From NCBI GenBank assembly GCA_947495555.1, contig CANLZI010000001.1, positions 1,650,861 to 1,714,860 on the forward strand: 64,000 bases of DNA. Reading direction: 5' to 3'. Below are positions 32,950 through 43,009 of the stretch, in pieces. This DNA comes from an uncultured Erythrobacter sp. GTDB taxonomy: Bacteria; Pseudomonadota; Alphaproteobacteria; Sphingomonadales; Sphingomonadaceae. Position 1 is the stretch's first letter, and the number at the start of each line of letters is the position of its first letter. The notes under the pieces are model-generated. The model had not been told where the DNA came from, searched no databases, and was given only the letters and a program-made list of their open reading frames with translations. A program made the position numbers and the translations under genes.

Positions 32950-33086
32950 TTTCGGGAAGCTGACACCCAAGCCACCCCGAAACCGGATCAAACCGGGGGT
33001 GGCTGGGTCTGCGACTAACGCGTGACCAACCGCCCCCGGAAAACCGAGGTTGTGGTGGTGGTCGTGGTGGTCATCATGTGTGCCAT
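32950..33086 (-). promoter_or_regulatory. predicted threonine-dependent ribosome-mediated attenuator of thrS
   Basis: Thr-rich leader ORF overlapping mutually exclusive stems: 33026-33039 with 32993-33006, or 32993-33006 with 32967-32978. Confidence 0.8.
33015..33086 (-). CDS. threonine-rich leader peptide MAHMMTTTTTTTTSVFRGRLVTR
   Basis: Codon-by-codon translation: eight consecutive Thr codons acc acc acg acc acc acc aca acc; stop TAG at 33017-33015. Confidence 0.85.
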   Translation of the reverse strand: MAHMMTTTTTTTTSVFRGRLVTR

Positions 33087-33093
33087 GGGCAGG

Positions 33094-33122
33094 GTTATAG
33101 GCGCGCTTTGTTTCAATGTCAT
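33094..33122 (-). promoter_or_regulatory. sigma70-type promoter for the thrS leader
   Basis: Minus strand ATGACA (33122-33117) - 17 nt - TATAAC (33099-33094); AUG 33086 lies 8 nt beyond the -10. Confidence 0.7.
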
Positions 33123-33200
33123 TACCTTACCACCCAGCAAATAGGGGCAGCGCATCAACTGCACCGCCCCCTCCTGATAGCCTAAAATCCTAAATCCGCG

Positions 33201-33485
33201 CTATGCAGCCGCTGGTTTCGCCGCTTTCTTGGCCTTGGGCTGCGGAATGCTGGCCACCGGTGCGATCTTAGCATCGGTCGGCTCGGGCAGGCTCTGATCC
33301 TTCTTGTCGAAATACTTTTTGGTGAAGTAGCCCCCGACACCCAGAGCGACCATAGCCGGAATACTCATCTTGCGAAGGACGAACGGGGCCGCGGCACCAA
33401 TCATGGCACCAGTATTGCCACCAACCGATTTCGTCTGCTGCGCTAGCTTGCTGCCAAGGGCAGCTCCAATAATTTTACCAAACAT
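33201..33485 (-). CDS. hypothetical small protein with glycine-rich membrane-associated segment
   Basis: MFGKIIGAALGSKLAQQTKSVGGNTGAMIGAAAPFVLRKMSIPAMVALGVGGYFTKKYF. Confidence 0.7.
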   Translation of the reverse strand: MFGKIIGAALGSKLAQQTKSVGGNTGAMIGAAAPFVLRKMSIPAMVALGVGGYFTKKYFDKKDQSLPEPTDAKIAPVASIPQPKAKKAAKPAAA

Positions 33486-33567
33486 TTCAATCTCCTTTGC
33501 TAGTTCAACGGAGAAATCGGCGCGATGTTCCGAGATAGTTCGCGTGCATGGCTGGGATGGGCCTCGA

Positions 33568-35241
33568 TCAAACGTCAACCCGTTGCGATCCCGCTTGGGT
33601 AGAAAGCCGTTTTGTGCCCGCAAGGCGGGTCGATTGGGTCTTCACCGTTTCAACAAACCGCATTTCGGTGGTGGCGCTCTCAGGTGTCAGCTCCACATTC
33701 ATATAGCCGCGCTGCGATGTATCGGCCCAAACCAATTGCGTATTGTGGTCCACCGCCGCCTTGGCGAAATCGGACGGCGCAATGCCGCTCAATGACGCTT
33801 CAAGGCCCGGAGAGGTGACACCGGGAACCCCGAATTCGACACCAGCCCCGTCGCCATCCTGCTCCAGCTCAAACGCCCAACCATTATGCGTATCGCCAGC
33901 CAGCACCAGCAGATTGGCGTCAGCATTTTGGGCAGCCGTTAACAACCGTGCGCGCGCTGCGGGATAGCCGTCCCAGGCATCCATATTCGAAGGCAGCCCC
34001 GCCGCATTTGCCGCGGCAGCCGCCAGCACGCGTTGGCGCAACCATTGTGGCAGATCATCTGCAATCAGGGATAGGATCGCGGGAGGAGACCTTAACTCGC
34101 CCACCAACACCTGTTGCGCCAACACTTGCCAAATCTTGCCCGAACTGCGCGATGTTGCCATGCCGCCGAACAGCCAATCTTCTTGGGTCTGGCCCAACAT
34201 TTGGCGTTCGGGATTGGCCCAATTGCCTGCCTTGAAGGCTGACAATGCCGCTATGGCTGATTGTGGATCGGTCTTGCCCTTGAGAACCGCGCCAAGGTCA
34301 AACTGCTCCTCGCGCCCCTCCAGCCGCGTATCCAGTCGGAACAGCGTGGCAAGGTCGCCCAGCTCATATTGCGCATAAGGCTCGTCGGATACGGGCATCC
34401 ATTCGCGATAGGCCCGCTTCGCCGCTGCCTTGCGCGCCGCCCAATCACCTTCCGTTTCGGCTTGATGGTTTTCCGCGCCGTTCTCCCAACTGTCATTCGC
34501 GGCTTCATGGTCATCCCATACGGCCACCATCGGCATCACCTGATGCAAGCGGCGCAAATCGGGGTCAGTGCGATAGGTTGCATAGCGCAGACGGTAATCG
34601 GCCAGGACGATACTTTCGTGATCGGGCCACAACACGCGGTGCGGATTGGCCGCATCGGCTGAGGGGTAGGTCCCGCGACCATATTCATAGATATAATCGC
34701 CCAGATGCACCGCCAAATCAGCATCATTGGCCTGCGCTGCATGGGCATAGGAATTGAACCAGCCGAACCCGAAGTTCGAACAGGAAAACACCGCCAAGCG
34801 GAATTTCGCAGTCGATCCTGCGGGCAATGTCCGCGTGCGTCCTGTGATTGATACAGAGCCATCGGGTGCAACAAAGCGGTAGAAATACCACGCGTCAGAC
34901 TTCAGGCCGTTGGCCCAGGTTTTGCAGCACCAATCGCGTTGGGGCGAGGCCATAACGCGGCCTTCGGAAATGGGCTTGGAGAAGTCTTCGCTCTCGCTGA
35001 CCTGCCAATCGAGCGGCGTGTCCTGCTCTGCCACAAAACGCGTCCACAACAGCACCCTGTCTTGTCCGGGCTCACCACTGGCCACGCCATGGGTGAAGCC
35101 ACTGCCAAAGCCGCGCGCGGCAAGAGGGCTGGCGACAAGCGCTGCCGAAACGGCCCCCAATTGGAACAGCCCCCGGCGAGACAATACCGGAGCGGCCGGG
35201 GTTAAGGAGCGGGCAGACAATGTGGCTTTTGATTGTGTCAT
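33568..35241 (-). CDS. alkaline phosphatase D family protein (PhoD-like), Tat-exported
   Basis: LSRRGLFQLGAVSAALVA Tat signal; HLGDYIYEYG, VWDDHEAANDSW, LVLAGDTHNGWAFEL. Confidence 0.94.
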   Translation of the reverse strand: MTQSKATLSARSLTPAAPVLSRRGLFQLGAVSAALVASPLAARGFGSGFTHGVASGEPGQDRVLLWTRFVAEQDTPLDWQVSESEDFSKPISEGRVMASPQRDWCCKTWANGLKSDAWYFYRFVAPDGSVSITGRTRTLPAGSTAKFRLAVFSCSNFGFGWFNSYAHAAQANDADLAVHLGDYIYEYGRGTYPSADAANPHRVLWPDHESIVLADYRLRYATYRTDPDLRRLHQVMPMVAVWDDHEAANDSWENGAENHQAETEGDWAARKAAAKRAYREWMPVSDEPYAQYELGDLATLFRLDTRLEGREEQFDLGAVLKGKTDPQSAIAALSAFKAGNWANPERQMLGQTQEDWLFGGMATSRSSGKIWQVLAQQVLVGELRSPPAILSLIADDLPQWLRQRVLAAAAANAAGLPSNMDAWDGYPAARARLLTAAQNADANLLVLAGDTHNGWAFELEQDGDGAGVEFGVPGVTSPGLEASLSGIAPSDFAKAAVDHNTQLVWADTSQRGYMNVELTPESATTEMRFVETVKTQSTRLAGTKRLSTQAGSQRVDV

Positions 35242-35363
35242 GGCGCTCAGAATTGCTCTTTTGGTAAAGTTAGACAATGACAATCTGCGACAATCTGCAA
35301 GATCGCGCCGAACTTTCCGACCCGCTCTTGCATTTACGCTCCAGGCTTGGTCATGATGCAGCT

Positions 35364-36128
35364 GTGACCGACATTTCCTATCACACCATGCCCGACGGGC
35401 GCCGCATCGCCTACCGCTACACCCCGGCAGCAGGAGCGAGTGCAGGCCCCACTTTGGTCTTCCTGCCCGGATACATGTCCGACATGGATGGAGGGAAAGC
35501 GACCACGCTATACCTCCGCGCGAAAGAAACAGGGCAAGCCTGCCTGCTGCTGGATTATTCGGGCTGTGGGTCGAGCGAGGGCGAGTTTGCCGATGGTTCG
35601 CTCAGCATTTGGCGGGATGAAGTGCTGGCCTTGATCAAGGCGCAGGTTGACGGGCCGGTGATCGTGATCGGATCGTCCATGGGCGGATGGTTGATGTTGC
35701 TGGTGGCGCAAAGACTGGGCAAACAATTGGCCGGGGTCATTGGCATTGCCGCTGCACCCGACTTTTCCGACTGGGGCTTCACCTCCGAACAGAAAGCGAC
35801 CTTGGCCAAAGGCGAAACCGTGTTCGAGGACAACCCTTATGGCCCCGAACCGACGCCGACCTATGACAAATTCTGGCAAGATGCCGAAACCCACCGCCTG
35901 CTCGACAAGCCGATAGAAATCAACGCACCCGTTCGCTTGCTGCATGGCCAGCGCGATGCGGACGTGCCGTGGGATATTTCCATGCAACTGGCGCGGCAAT
36001 TGCGTTCCGATGATGTACAGGTAAGCTTGGTCAAAGACGGCGATCATCGCCTATCGCGCGATCAAGATATTGAGCTGTTGCTGCGGACCGTCTGGAGCAT
36101 GCTCGAAACACAGAAAGCAGAGGCATAG
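35364..36128 (+). CDS. alpha/beta hydrolase
   Basis: VIGSSMGGWLMLLVAQ nucleophile elbow; GTG start proposed (ORF open from 35277). Confidence 0.9.
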   Translation: MTDISYHTMPDGRRIAYRYTPAAGASAGPTLVFLPGYMSDMDGGKATTLYLRAKETGQACLLLDYSGCGSSEGEFADGSLSIWRDEVLALIKAQVDGPVIVIGSSMGGWLMLLVAQRLGKQLAGVIGIAAAPDFSDWGFTSEQKATLAKGETVFEDNPYGPEPTPTYDKFWQDAETHRLLDKPIEINAPVRLLHGQRDADVPWDISMQLARQLRSDDVQVSLVKDGDHRLSRDQDIELLLRTVWSMLETQKAEA

Positions 36129-36971
36129 ATGTCTTTTAGCATTGCCGTTCTTATGGTGTTGCAAGTTGGCCCCGGCGGCCAGGCTGGCCCGGTGGGCGAC
36201 CCGCATGATTTGGTTCGCGACAGGCCGCCGCGTGAAACAACCCAAGCAGAAGCCCCTGTGTTGCCGCAAACAGCATGGCTGAGCGAATGCTTTGAGCTGG
36301 TCGATACGGATCCGGCCCGGGCCAATTCTATCGCCCAGATCAAGCGCGATTCCACCAGCGGAACCGAGCGCATTTTGGCCAATCATTGTCTGGGACTGGC
36401 GGCCACCAAGATGGAACTGTGGGATCAGGCGCAGACCGCCTTTGTCGCCGCTCGCGACGAGGTTCCCGCCGAAGAATTGCCCCTGCGCGCCCGGATGGGG
36501 GCCATGGCTGGAAACGCCGCCCTGGCACGCAAAGACACTGCCATGGCTATGAATTTGTTCGATGCGGCGCGGGCTGACGCATTGGCCAGCAATTCGGGCG
36601 ATCTGGCGGCCTTGGTGGCGCTCGACCAAGCCCGCGTTTTGGTGAGCATGGACCAGATGGCACAGGCTGGACCTTTGCTGGCAGAGGCGCTGAACTTGCG
36701 CCCCAACGATCCTGAGACACGGTTGTTGTCGGCCACATTCTATCGCCGCCAAGGGCAATTGAGTGCCGCGCAAATGCAGATCGATCAGGCACTAAAGCTG
36801 GCTCCCGATGATGCAGAAATTCTGTTGGAAGCCGGAGTGATTGCCGTGCTGGACAATCGCGATAACACCGCCCGGTCGCATTGGGAGCTGGTTGTTGCGA
36901 CCAGCCCCGATCATCCCGCTGCCCGAACCGCGCGGGAATATCTCGATCAATTGGGTCCGGCGGAGCAATAG
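36129..36971 (+). CDS. tetratricopeptide repeat protein
   Basis: TPR-like repeats (ALNLRPNDPETRLLSATFYRRQGQLSAAQMQIDQALKLAPDDAE). Confidence 0.82.
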   Translation: MSFSIAVLMVLQVGPGGQAGPVGDPHDLVRDRPPRETTQAEAPVLPQTAWLSECFELVDTDPARANSIAQIKRDSTSGTERILANHCLGLAATKMELWDQAQTAFVAARDEVPAEELPLRARMGAMAGNAALARKDTAMAMNLFDAARADALASNSGDLAALVALDQARVLVSMDQMAQAGPLLAEALNLRPNDPETRLLSATFYRRQGQLSAAQMQIDQALKLAPDDAEILLEAGVIAVLDNRDNTARSHWELVVATSPDHPAARTAREYLDQLGPAEQ

Positions 36972-37955
36972 ATGGTTGCTCTATCAGTATTGGACCTGGT
37001 GCCCGTTCGCGAAGGCGGCACTTTGGCGCAAGCCTATGATGCTGCTGTGACATTGGCGCAGACGGCAGAAAAGGCCGGGTACAAACGGTTTTGGGTGGCA
37101 GAGCATCACGCGATGGAGGGCATCGCTGGCGGCGCCACATCGGTGGTGTTGGCACATATTGGCAATGCCACTTCGTCCATTCGGATCGGATCGGGCGGGA
37201 TCATGCTGCCCAATCACAACCCATTTGTGATCGCCGAACAATTCGGCACATTGGATGCTCTGTTTCCTGGCCGGGTGGATTGCGGGCTGGGCCGCGCTCC
37301 GGGCGCCGATGGCCGCATTCAGGCTGCTTTTCGCAAGAATTTACAGCAAGCGGCCGAGATGTTCCCCAATGATGTGATGGAGCTGCGCGCGCTGGTCACT
37401 GGCGATGTCGATTTGCCGCTGAGGGCAACCCCGGGGCTGGGTGCCGATATCGAGTTTTGGATGCTCGGCTCCAGCCTGTTCGGGGCACAATTGGCGGCCA
37501 AATTGGGGATGCCCTATGCCTTTGCAGCGCATTTTGCCCCTGCTCATCTGGATGCCGCGTTGGAACTTTACCGACGTGACTTTGAACCGTCGCAATGGCT
37601 GGAAAAGCCGCATGTGATGGTGGCGATGAATGTGTTTACCGCCGACAGCGAAGCCGATGCCGTGCTGGCCGCATCCAGCCAACAGCAAAGCTTTGTCAGA
37701 CTGCGCACCGGAGAGCCGGGTAAGCTGCCGCCTCCCATTCCTGACTATCTGGATAGCTTGCCTGCGCAAGCACGCGCCATGCTGGATCATGTGGGCCAAG
37801 CCGCAGCTGTCGGTACCCCCGCTCAGGTCCGGCAAACTATTCACGCCTTTGTCGAACGCACCCAGGCTGACGAGATCATCGTTGCCGGGGCCAGTTACGA
37901 TCCAGATTTCCGGGTCCGCTCGCTCGAGATGACGATTGACGCAATCGCTAACTGA
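36972..37955 (+). CDS. LLM class flavin-dependent oxidoreductase
   Basis: LDLVPVREG, RFWVAEHHAM, RIGSGGIMLPNHNPFVIAEQFGTLDALFPGRVDCGLGRAPGAD. Confidence 0.95.
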   Translation: MVALSVLDLVPVREGGTLAQAYDAAVTLAQTAEKAGYKRFWVAEHHAMEGIAGGATSVVLAHIGNATSSIRIGSGGIMLPNHNPFVIAEQFGTLDALFPGRVDCGLGRAPGADGRIQAAFRKNLQQAAEMFPNDVMELRALVTGDVDLPLRATPGLGADIEFWMLGSSLFGAQLAAKLGMPYAFAAHFAPAHLDAALELYRRDFEPSQWLEKPHVMVAMNVFTADSEADAVLAASSQQQSFVRLRTGEPGKLPPPIPDYLDSLPAQARAMLDHVGQAAAVGTPAQVRQTIHAFVERTQADEIIVAGASYDPDFRVRSLEMTIDAIAN

Positions 37956-38168
37956 GCAAACAGACCCGGGTGCGCGGGCTGGTTTACACCGAAGACCGTT
38001 GAGCGATCTAAGGGGCCAGAAGGGTAGGGCGAGCAACCCTCGCCATTATGATATAGACCGTCCCCAATCTTTGCGGGCGAGGGTGTGCGATTCCCTGCTT
38101 GCCCGACCGGCAAAGCAGGCGTATCTATGAATTATTACTACAGCCGAGCATAATATTATTGCTGTAGC

Positions 38169-41100
38169 GTGTGGAGCATGACTATGAACTCGCGATCTGA
38201 GGCTTCTGACGCCAAACCTGGCAAGAGCAAGTCACGCAAGAGCAAACCCACCGATTGGCAAAAGACCATGACGCGCCACATGCGCGATGCCGTCTTGCCC
38301 GGCGATACTCCATTTGAAAGTGCAGCGCTGACTGCCGCAGCCGAATTTGTGCTGTCGGCGGCCGAGATGCGTGAACCGGGCCGCTCATCATTGGCTATCC
38401 AATCCCAAGGTGACGACAACCGCTGCCAGCGTATTGCCATTATCAATGACGACATGCCGTTTCTGGTCGATTCCATTGCCGCGGCCATTGCAGAACTAGG
38501 CCTAAGCATAGAGCGGCTGGTCCATCCGATTATCCCGGTGCGGCGCAACGCCAAGGGCGTGCTGACAGATCTGAATGCCAAGCATTCGGGCGATGATTCT
38601 CGCGAATCGATGATCTACATCGAAACAGAGCGCGCCGACGAAAGCCAGTTGAGCCAGTTGGAGAAGGAATTGCGGACCACGCTGGGTGATGTCCGCGCAG
38701 CCGTGGAAGATTGGCCCAAGGCTCAAGCAGCCATGCGCGAAGATGCCGATCGCATCAGCAATGCAGAAGATGCCGCTTTGCTGCATTGGTTCAATGACGG
38801 AATGCTAACGCAGCTGGGCCATTTGACCCGTAAGCGAGATGGAAGCCATTCCAATGTCTTGGGGATTTGCCGCAAAAGCTCGCGCCAATTGTTGGCCGAT
38901 GCATCTTATGATCGCGCCTTTGATTGGTTTGATAGTGCAGCTGAAAATGGCGAGCCACGCGAGCTGTTGGTGGTCAAGGCGAACCGCATTTCGCATGTCC
39001 ATCGGCGCGTACCGCTGGATCTGTTCATCGTGCCGATCCGCAATCAGGGCAAGGTCGAAGCTCTGTCGGTGCATGCAGGCGTTTGGACCAGCGCCGCGCT
39101 GACCAGCCCGCCCGACAAGATACCCCATTTGCGCACCGATCTGGAAAGCCTGACGCAATCCTTTGGGTTTGATCGCGGCGGCCATGCCGGCAAGGCTTTG
39201 GTCCATGCCTTGACCGTCTTGCCGCACGATTTGCTGGTAGGATTTAACGCGCCCGACATCGCCCGCGTGGCGACCATTATGATGGGTCTGGTCGATCGGC
39301 CACGGCCCCGCTTGGCATTGGTCGAGGCGCCTCTGGCGCGCCATATGTTCGGCTTTGTCTGGCTGCCAAGAGACTTGCTCTCGACCCAAACACGGATCGA
39401 AATTCAGGAACTGCTGACCAGCGCTTGCGGCGCCCAGATGCTTGACTGGAGCTTGCAAGTCGAGGGCGGCAATCTTGCCCTGCTGCGGTTCGTCTTGGAT
39501 ATTCGCTCGTCTGGTGATCTGCCCCTCGGGCTACCGAACGAAGCCCAATTGGAGGCGCGCTTGCAAGACATGCTGCGCGGCTGGGGCGAGGCGATCGAGC
39601 GGCAGATTGCCGAGCGTGAAACGCCTGCACTCGCAGCCAGCCTGGCCAAGCGCTACGCCGCTGCCTTCCCGCAAAGCTATCGCTCCAGTGACGGGCCAAC
39701 AGAAGCCGCCAAGGACATCCTTCGGCTGAACGCGATGACTGGTGGTGAGGCCGGCGATCAGGCGCATTTACGCGATGTGCGGATATTCCACCACGCCAGC
39801 GATGGACACAATAAGCTACGGCTTAAAGTCTACCAGAACGAAGGCGACCTGCCCTTGTCCGATGCCGTGCCGGCGCTGGAGAATTTCGGATTCACCGTGC
39901 TGACCGAGATACCAACGCAACTGAGCGACGGTGCGCTGGGTACGATCCATGACTTTGCGGTTGGTCTATCTGATGAAAGCAAGGTCAAAACACTTCTGGA
40001 AAGGGTCACTGCAGTCGAACAGGCAATCGCGTCGGTCCTGATGGGGCATGGCGAGGATGATCCCTTCAACCGATTGGTGGTTGAAGCCGGTCTGAGCGCC
40101 CAGGAAGCTGACTGGTTGCGCGCCATTTATCGCTACCTTCGTCAGGCCGGGATGGGCTTTACGATCTACACTGTGGTCGATGCGCTTAGCGCGGCGCCGC
40201 ATGTGACGCGCGCGATGCTGGACCTGCTTATTGCGTGTCATGACCCCGGCTTTATCGGTGACAGAAACGCGGCTGCAAAATCCGCCAAGGATGCGATCAA
40301 GCGGGGCCTAAGCAAAGTCAGCGCCATCAATGATGACCGCTTGTTGCGGCTCTATCACGCCTTGATCGAGGCCATTTTGCGCACCAATGCCTTTGCCCCT
40401 GCGGCCCAGGAAGCGTTGGCCTTCAAGATTGATTCCAGCTTGGTGCCCAATCTGCCCAAACCGATTCCATGGCGCGAGATCTTTGTCTATTCGCGTCGGG
40501 TTGAGGGCATCCATTTGCGCGCCGGACCGATTGCCCGTGGCGGCTTACGCTGGTCAGACCGGCGCGATGACTTCCGCACCGAAATCCTTGGCCTGATGAA
40601 GGCGCAACGCGTCAAAAATGCCGTGATCGTGCCAACCGGTGCGAAGGGTGGCTTCTATCCCAAGCAGCTTCCCTCGCCCGCCAAAGATCGCGACGGTTGG
40701 GCTGCGGAAGGGCGGGTCAGCTATGAAATCTTCATCCGCACCCTGTTGTCGATCACGGACAACATTGTTGACGGGAAGGTCCAGCATCCAGACCAAGTGG
40801 TCGTGACTGATGGCGAAGACCCCTATTTTGTTGTCGCCGCTGATAAAGGCACGGCGCGCTTTTCCGATGTTGCTAATGCCATCGCGGAAAAAGCCAATTT
40901 CTGGTTGGATGATGCTTTCGCCAGCGGCGGATCGAACGGCTATGATCACAAGGCCATGGGCATCACCGCGCGCGGCGGATGGGTCTCGGTCCAGCGCCAT
41001 TTCCTTGAAATGGGCGTGGATGTTCAGACCGATCCTGTTCGTGTGGTTGGTTGCGGAGACATGTCGGGCGATGTGTTCGGCAATGGCATGCTGCTGTCCA

Positions 41101-42929
41101 AGGCAATCAAGTTGGTTGCAGCCTTTGACCATCGCCACATCTTCATCGATCCAGACCCGGATCCAGCGAAAAGCTGGGCCGAGCGCAAGCGTCTGTTCGA
41201 GCTGCCTCGATCAAGCTGGCAGGATTATAACGAAAAGTTGATCTCCAAGGGCGGCGGGGTATTCCCGCGCGATGCCAAACATATCAAATTGTCCAAAGCC
41301 GCGCGCGAAGCACTGGGCATCGAGGCCAAAGAGTTGGAACCCGAAGCGCTGATGAGCGCCATCATCGGGGCCAGTGTCGATTTGGTCTGGTTCGGCGGCA
41401 TCGGAACCTACATCAAGAGCGAGGCGGAAAATAACGCAGCCGTTGGCGATCCCGCCAATGATGCTTTGCGGATTAACGCCAAGGACCTGCGAGCCAAGGT
41501 CATCGGCGAGGGGGCCAATCTGGGAGTAACCCAAGCCGGGCGGATTGAATTTGCGCTGGGCGGAGGCCGGATCAACACCGACTTTATCGACAATTCGGCC
41601 GGGGTCGATTGTTCGGATAATGAGGTCAATATCAAGATCGCGCTCGCCGCGGCGCGGGCAGCTGGCAAGATCTCTGCCAAAAAGCGCAATGCCTTGCTGG
41701 CCGATATGACCGATGAAGTGTCGGCGATTGTGCTGGAAAACAACCGGTTGCAGGCACTCGCTCTGTCGGTGGCCGAGGCTGGAGGCGCCAAAGCGATGGC
41801 GGCCCAATTGCATCTGATTGAGCAATTGGAAGAGCGCGGCGCGCTGGACCGCCGGACCGAAGGTATCGCCGACAATCAGGTGCTCAGCCGGCGTGCAGCA
41901 GACCATGCGGGCATGACCCGGCCAGAGCTGGCCGTACTGCTTTCTTCCACCAAGCTGGTCCTGCAGGACGCCATCGAGGTAAGCCCGCTGGCTGACGCTG
42001 TGACGCTGGAACCGCTGCTGTTTGCCAGCTTCCCAAGCCCGATGCGCAGCAAGTTCAAGCAACAAATCGCAGATCACCGCCTGCGGCGCGAGATTATCGC
42101 CACCAAGCTGGCCAATCGCATGATCAACCGGCTGGGGATCATCCATCCGTTTGAATTGGCTGCCGAAGAAGGGGTCGATTTGGCCACAGTTGCCGCTGCC
42201 TTTGTAGCGGTTGAGGCGATGTTCGATTTGGACAAATTATGGAGCGAAATTGATCAGGCGGACATGGCCGAGCAACCACGCTTGCAGCTGTTTGATAGGC
42301 TGGCTGCTGCCATCGCCAATCTGATGTCCGATATGTTGCGCACCACCGCAGGTCGCATCGACACTCAGGCCTTGGTCACCGATCTGGGCAAAGCGGTCCG
42401 CACTCTATCCGATGCATCGGGAACATTGCTGGCCGATCAAGCGCGCCGCCAATCCACCCGTCTGTGCGAGCGGTTGGTAGCGGCTGGTGCTCCTGCGAAA
42501 CTGGCCGACAAGGTCAGTCATATGTTCGATTTGGATGGCGCGATTGGCCTTGCCCGACTGGCGCATGACACCGATATGAAACCGCGCGAGCTGACCCAGG
42601 CATTCACACAAGTGGGCGAGGCGCTGGGCCTCGATTGGGCGCAAAGCACGGCTGCCTTGATGAACCCCTCCGACATTTGGGAGCGACCTTTGGTCAGCGG
42701 CCTAGCTCGCGACTTTCAGCAGATGCGGCTTGATTTCTTGCGTCGCTTGCTCCGCCGAAAGGCAGGCAAAGACGATCCAGTGGCTGCCGTGAATGACTGG
42801 ACTTCGGACAATCAGGACAGTGTAAAGCAGTTCCGTACCATGATTGGCCGGGCCCAGGAGCACACGCCGGTCGCCCCGGTGATGCTTGCCCAAATTGCCA
42901 GTCAGGCGCGTAATCTGCTCGAGCGCTGA
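38169..42929 (+). CDS. NAD-specific glutamate dehydrogenase, large (about 180 kDa) type
   Basis: 1586 aa; [44 protein letters not shown]. Confidence 0.97.
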   Translation: MWSMTMNSRSEASDAKPGKSKSRKSKPTDWQKTMTRHMRDAVLPGDTPFESAALTAAAEFVLSAAEMREPGRSSLAIQSQGDDNRCQRIAIINDDMPFLVDSIAAAIAELGLSIERLVHPIIPVRRNAKGVLTDLNAKHSGDDSRESMIYIETERADESQLSQLEKELRTTLGDVRAAVEDWPKAQAAMREDADRISNAEDAALLHWFNDGMLTQLGHLTRKRDGSHSNVLGICRKSSRQLLADASYDRAFDWFDSAAENGEPRELLVVKANRISHVHRRVPLDLFIVPIRNQGKVEALSVHAGVWTSAALTSPPDKIPHLRTDLESLTQSFGFDRGGHAGKALVHALTVLPHDLLVGFNAPDIARVATIMMGLVDRPRPRLALVEAPLARHMFGFVWLPRDLLSTQTRIEIQELLTSACGAQMLDWSLQVEGGNLALLRFVLDIRSSGDLPLGLPNEAQLEARLQDMLRGWGEAIERQIAERETPALAASLAKRYAAAFPQSYRSSDGPTEAAKDILRLNAMTGGEAGDQAHLRDVRIFHHASDGHNKLRLKVYQNEGDLPLSDAVPALENFGFTVLTEIPTQLSDGALGTIHDFAVGLSDESKVKTLLERVTAVEQAIASVLMGHGEDDPFNRLVVEAGLSAQEADWLRAIYRYLRQAGMGFTIYTVVDALSAAPHVTRAMLDLLIACHDPGFIGDRNAAAKSAKDAIKRGLSKVSAINDDRLLRLYHALIEAILRTNAFAPAAQEALAFKIDSSLVPNLPKPIPWREIFVYSRRVEGIHLRAGPIARGGLRWSDRRDDFRTEILGLMKAQRVKNAVIVPTGAKGGFYPKQLPSPAKDRDGWAAEGRVSYEIFIRTLLSITDNIVDGKVQHPDQVVVTDGEDPYFVVAADKGTARFSDVANAIAEKANFWLDDAFASGGSNGYDHKAMGITARGGWVSVQRHFLEMGVDVQTDPVRVVGCGDMSGDVFGNGMLLSKAIKLVAAFDHRHIFIDPDPDPAKSWAERKRLFELPRSSWQDYNEKLISKGGGVFPRDAKHIKLSKAAREALGIEAKELEPEALMSAIIGASVDLVWFGGIGTYIKSEAENNAAVGDPANDALRINAKDLRAKVIGEGANLGVTQAGRIEFALGGGRINTDFIDNSAGVDCSDNEVNIKIALAAARAAGKISAKKRNALLADMTDEVSAIVLENNRLQALALSVAEAGGAKAMAAQLHLIEQLEERGALDRRTEGIADNQVLSRRAADHAGMTRPELAVLLSSTKLVLQDAIEVSPLADAVTLEPLLFASFPSPMRSKFKQQIADHRLRREIIATKLANRMINRLGIIHPFELAAEEGVDLATVAAAFVAVEAMFDLDKLWSEIDQADMAEQPRLQLFDRLAAAIANLMSDMLRTTAGRIDTQALVTDLGKAVRTLSDASGTLLADQARRQSTRLCERLVAAGAPAKLADKVSHMFDLDGAIGLARLAHDTDMKPRELTQAFTQVGEALGLDWAQSTAALMNPSDIWERPLVSGLARDFQQMRLDFLRRLLRRKAGKDDPVAAVNDWTSDNQDSVKQFRTMIGRAQEHTPVAPVMLAQIASQARNLLER

Positions 42930-43009
42930 GCCCTGCTTGGCCCCGTTTGGTCCCAATTCCTGACGATCGAAACTTGACGCAGACCGATTTTGCGACGACC
43001 CACACGCGC

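Noticed and set aside
38127-38153. MNYYYSRA* mini-ORF before NAD-glutamate dehydrogenase as a Tyr leader peptide
   Set aside because: Only three Tyr codons, no Shine-Dalgarno seen, no logical link between Tyr and this enzyme, and very short ORFs are common by chance.
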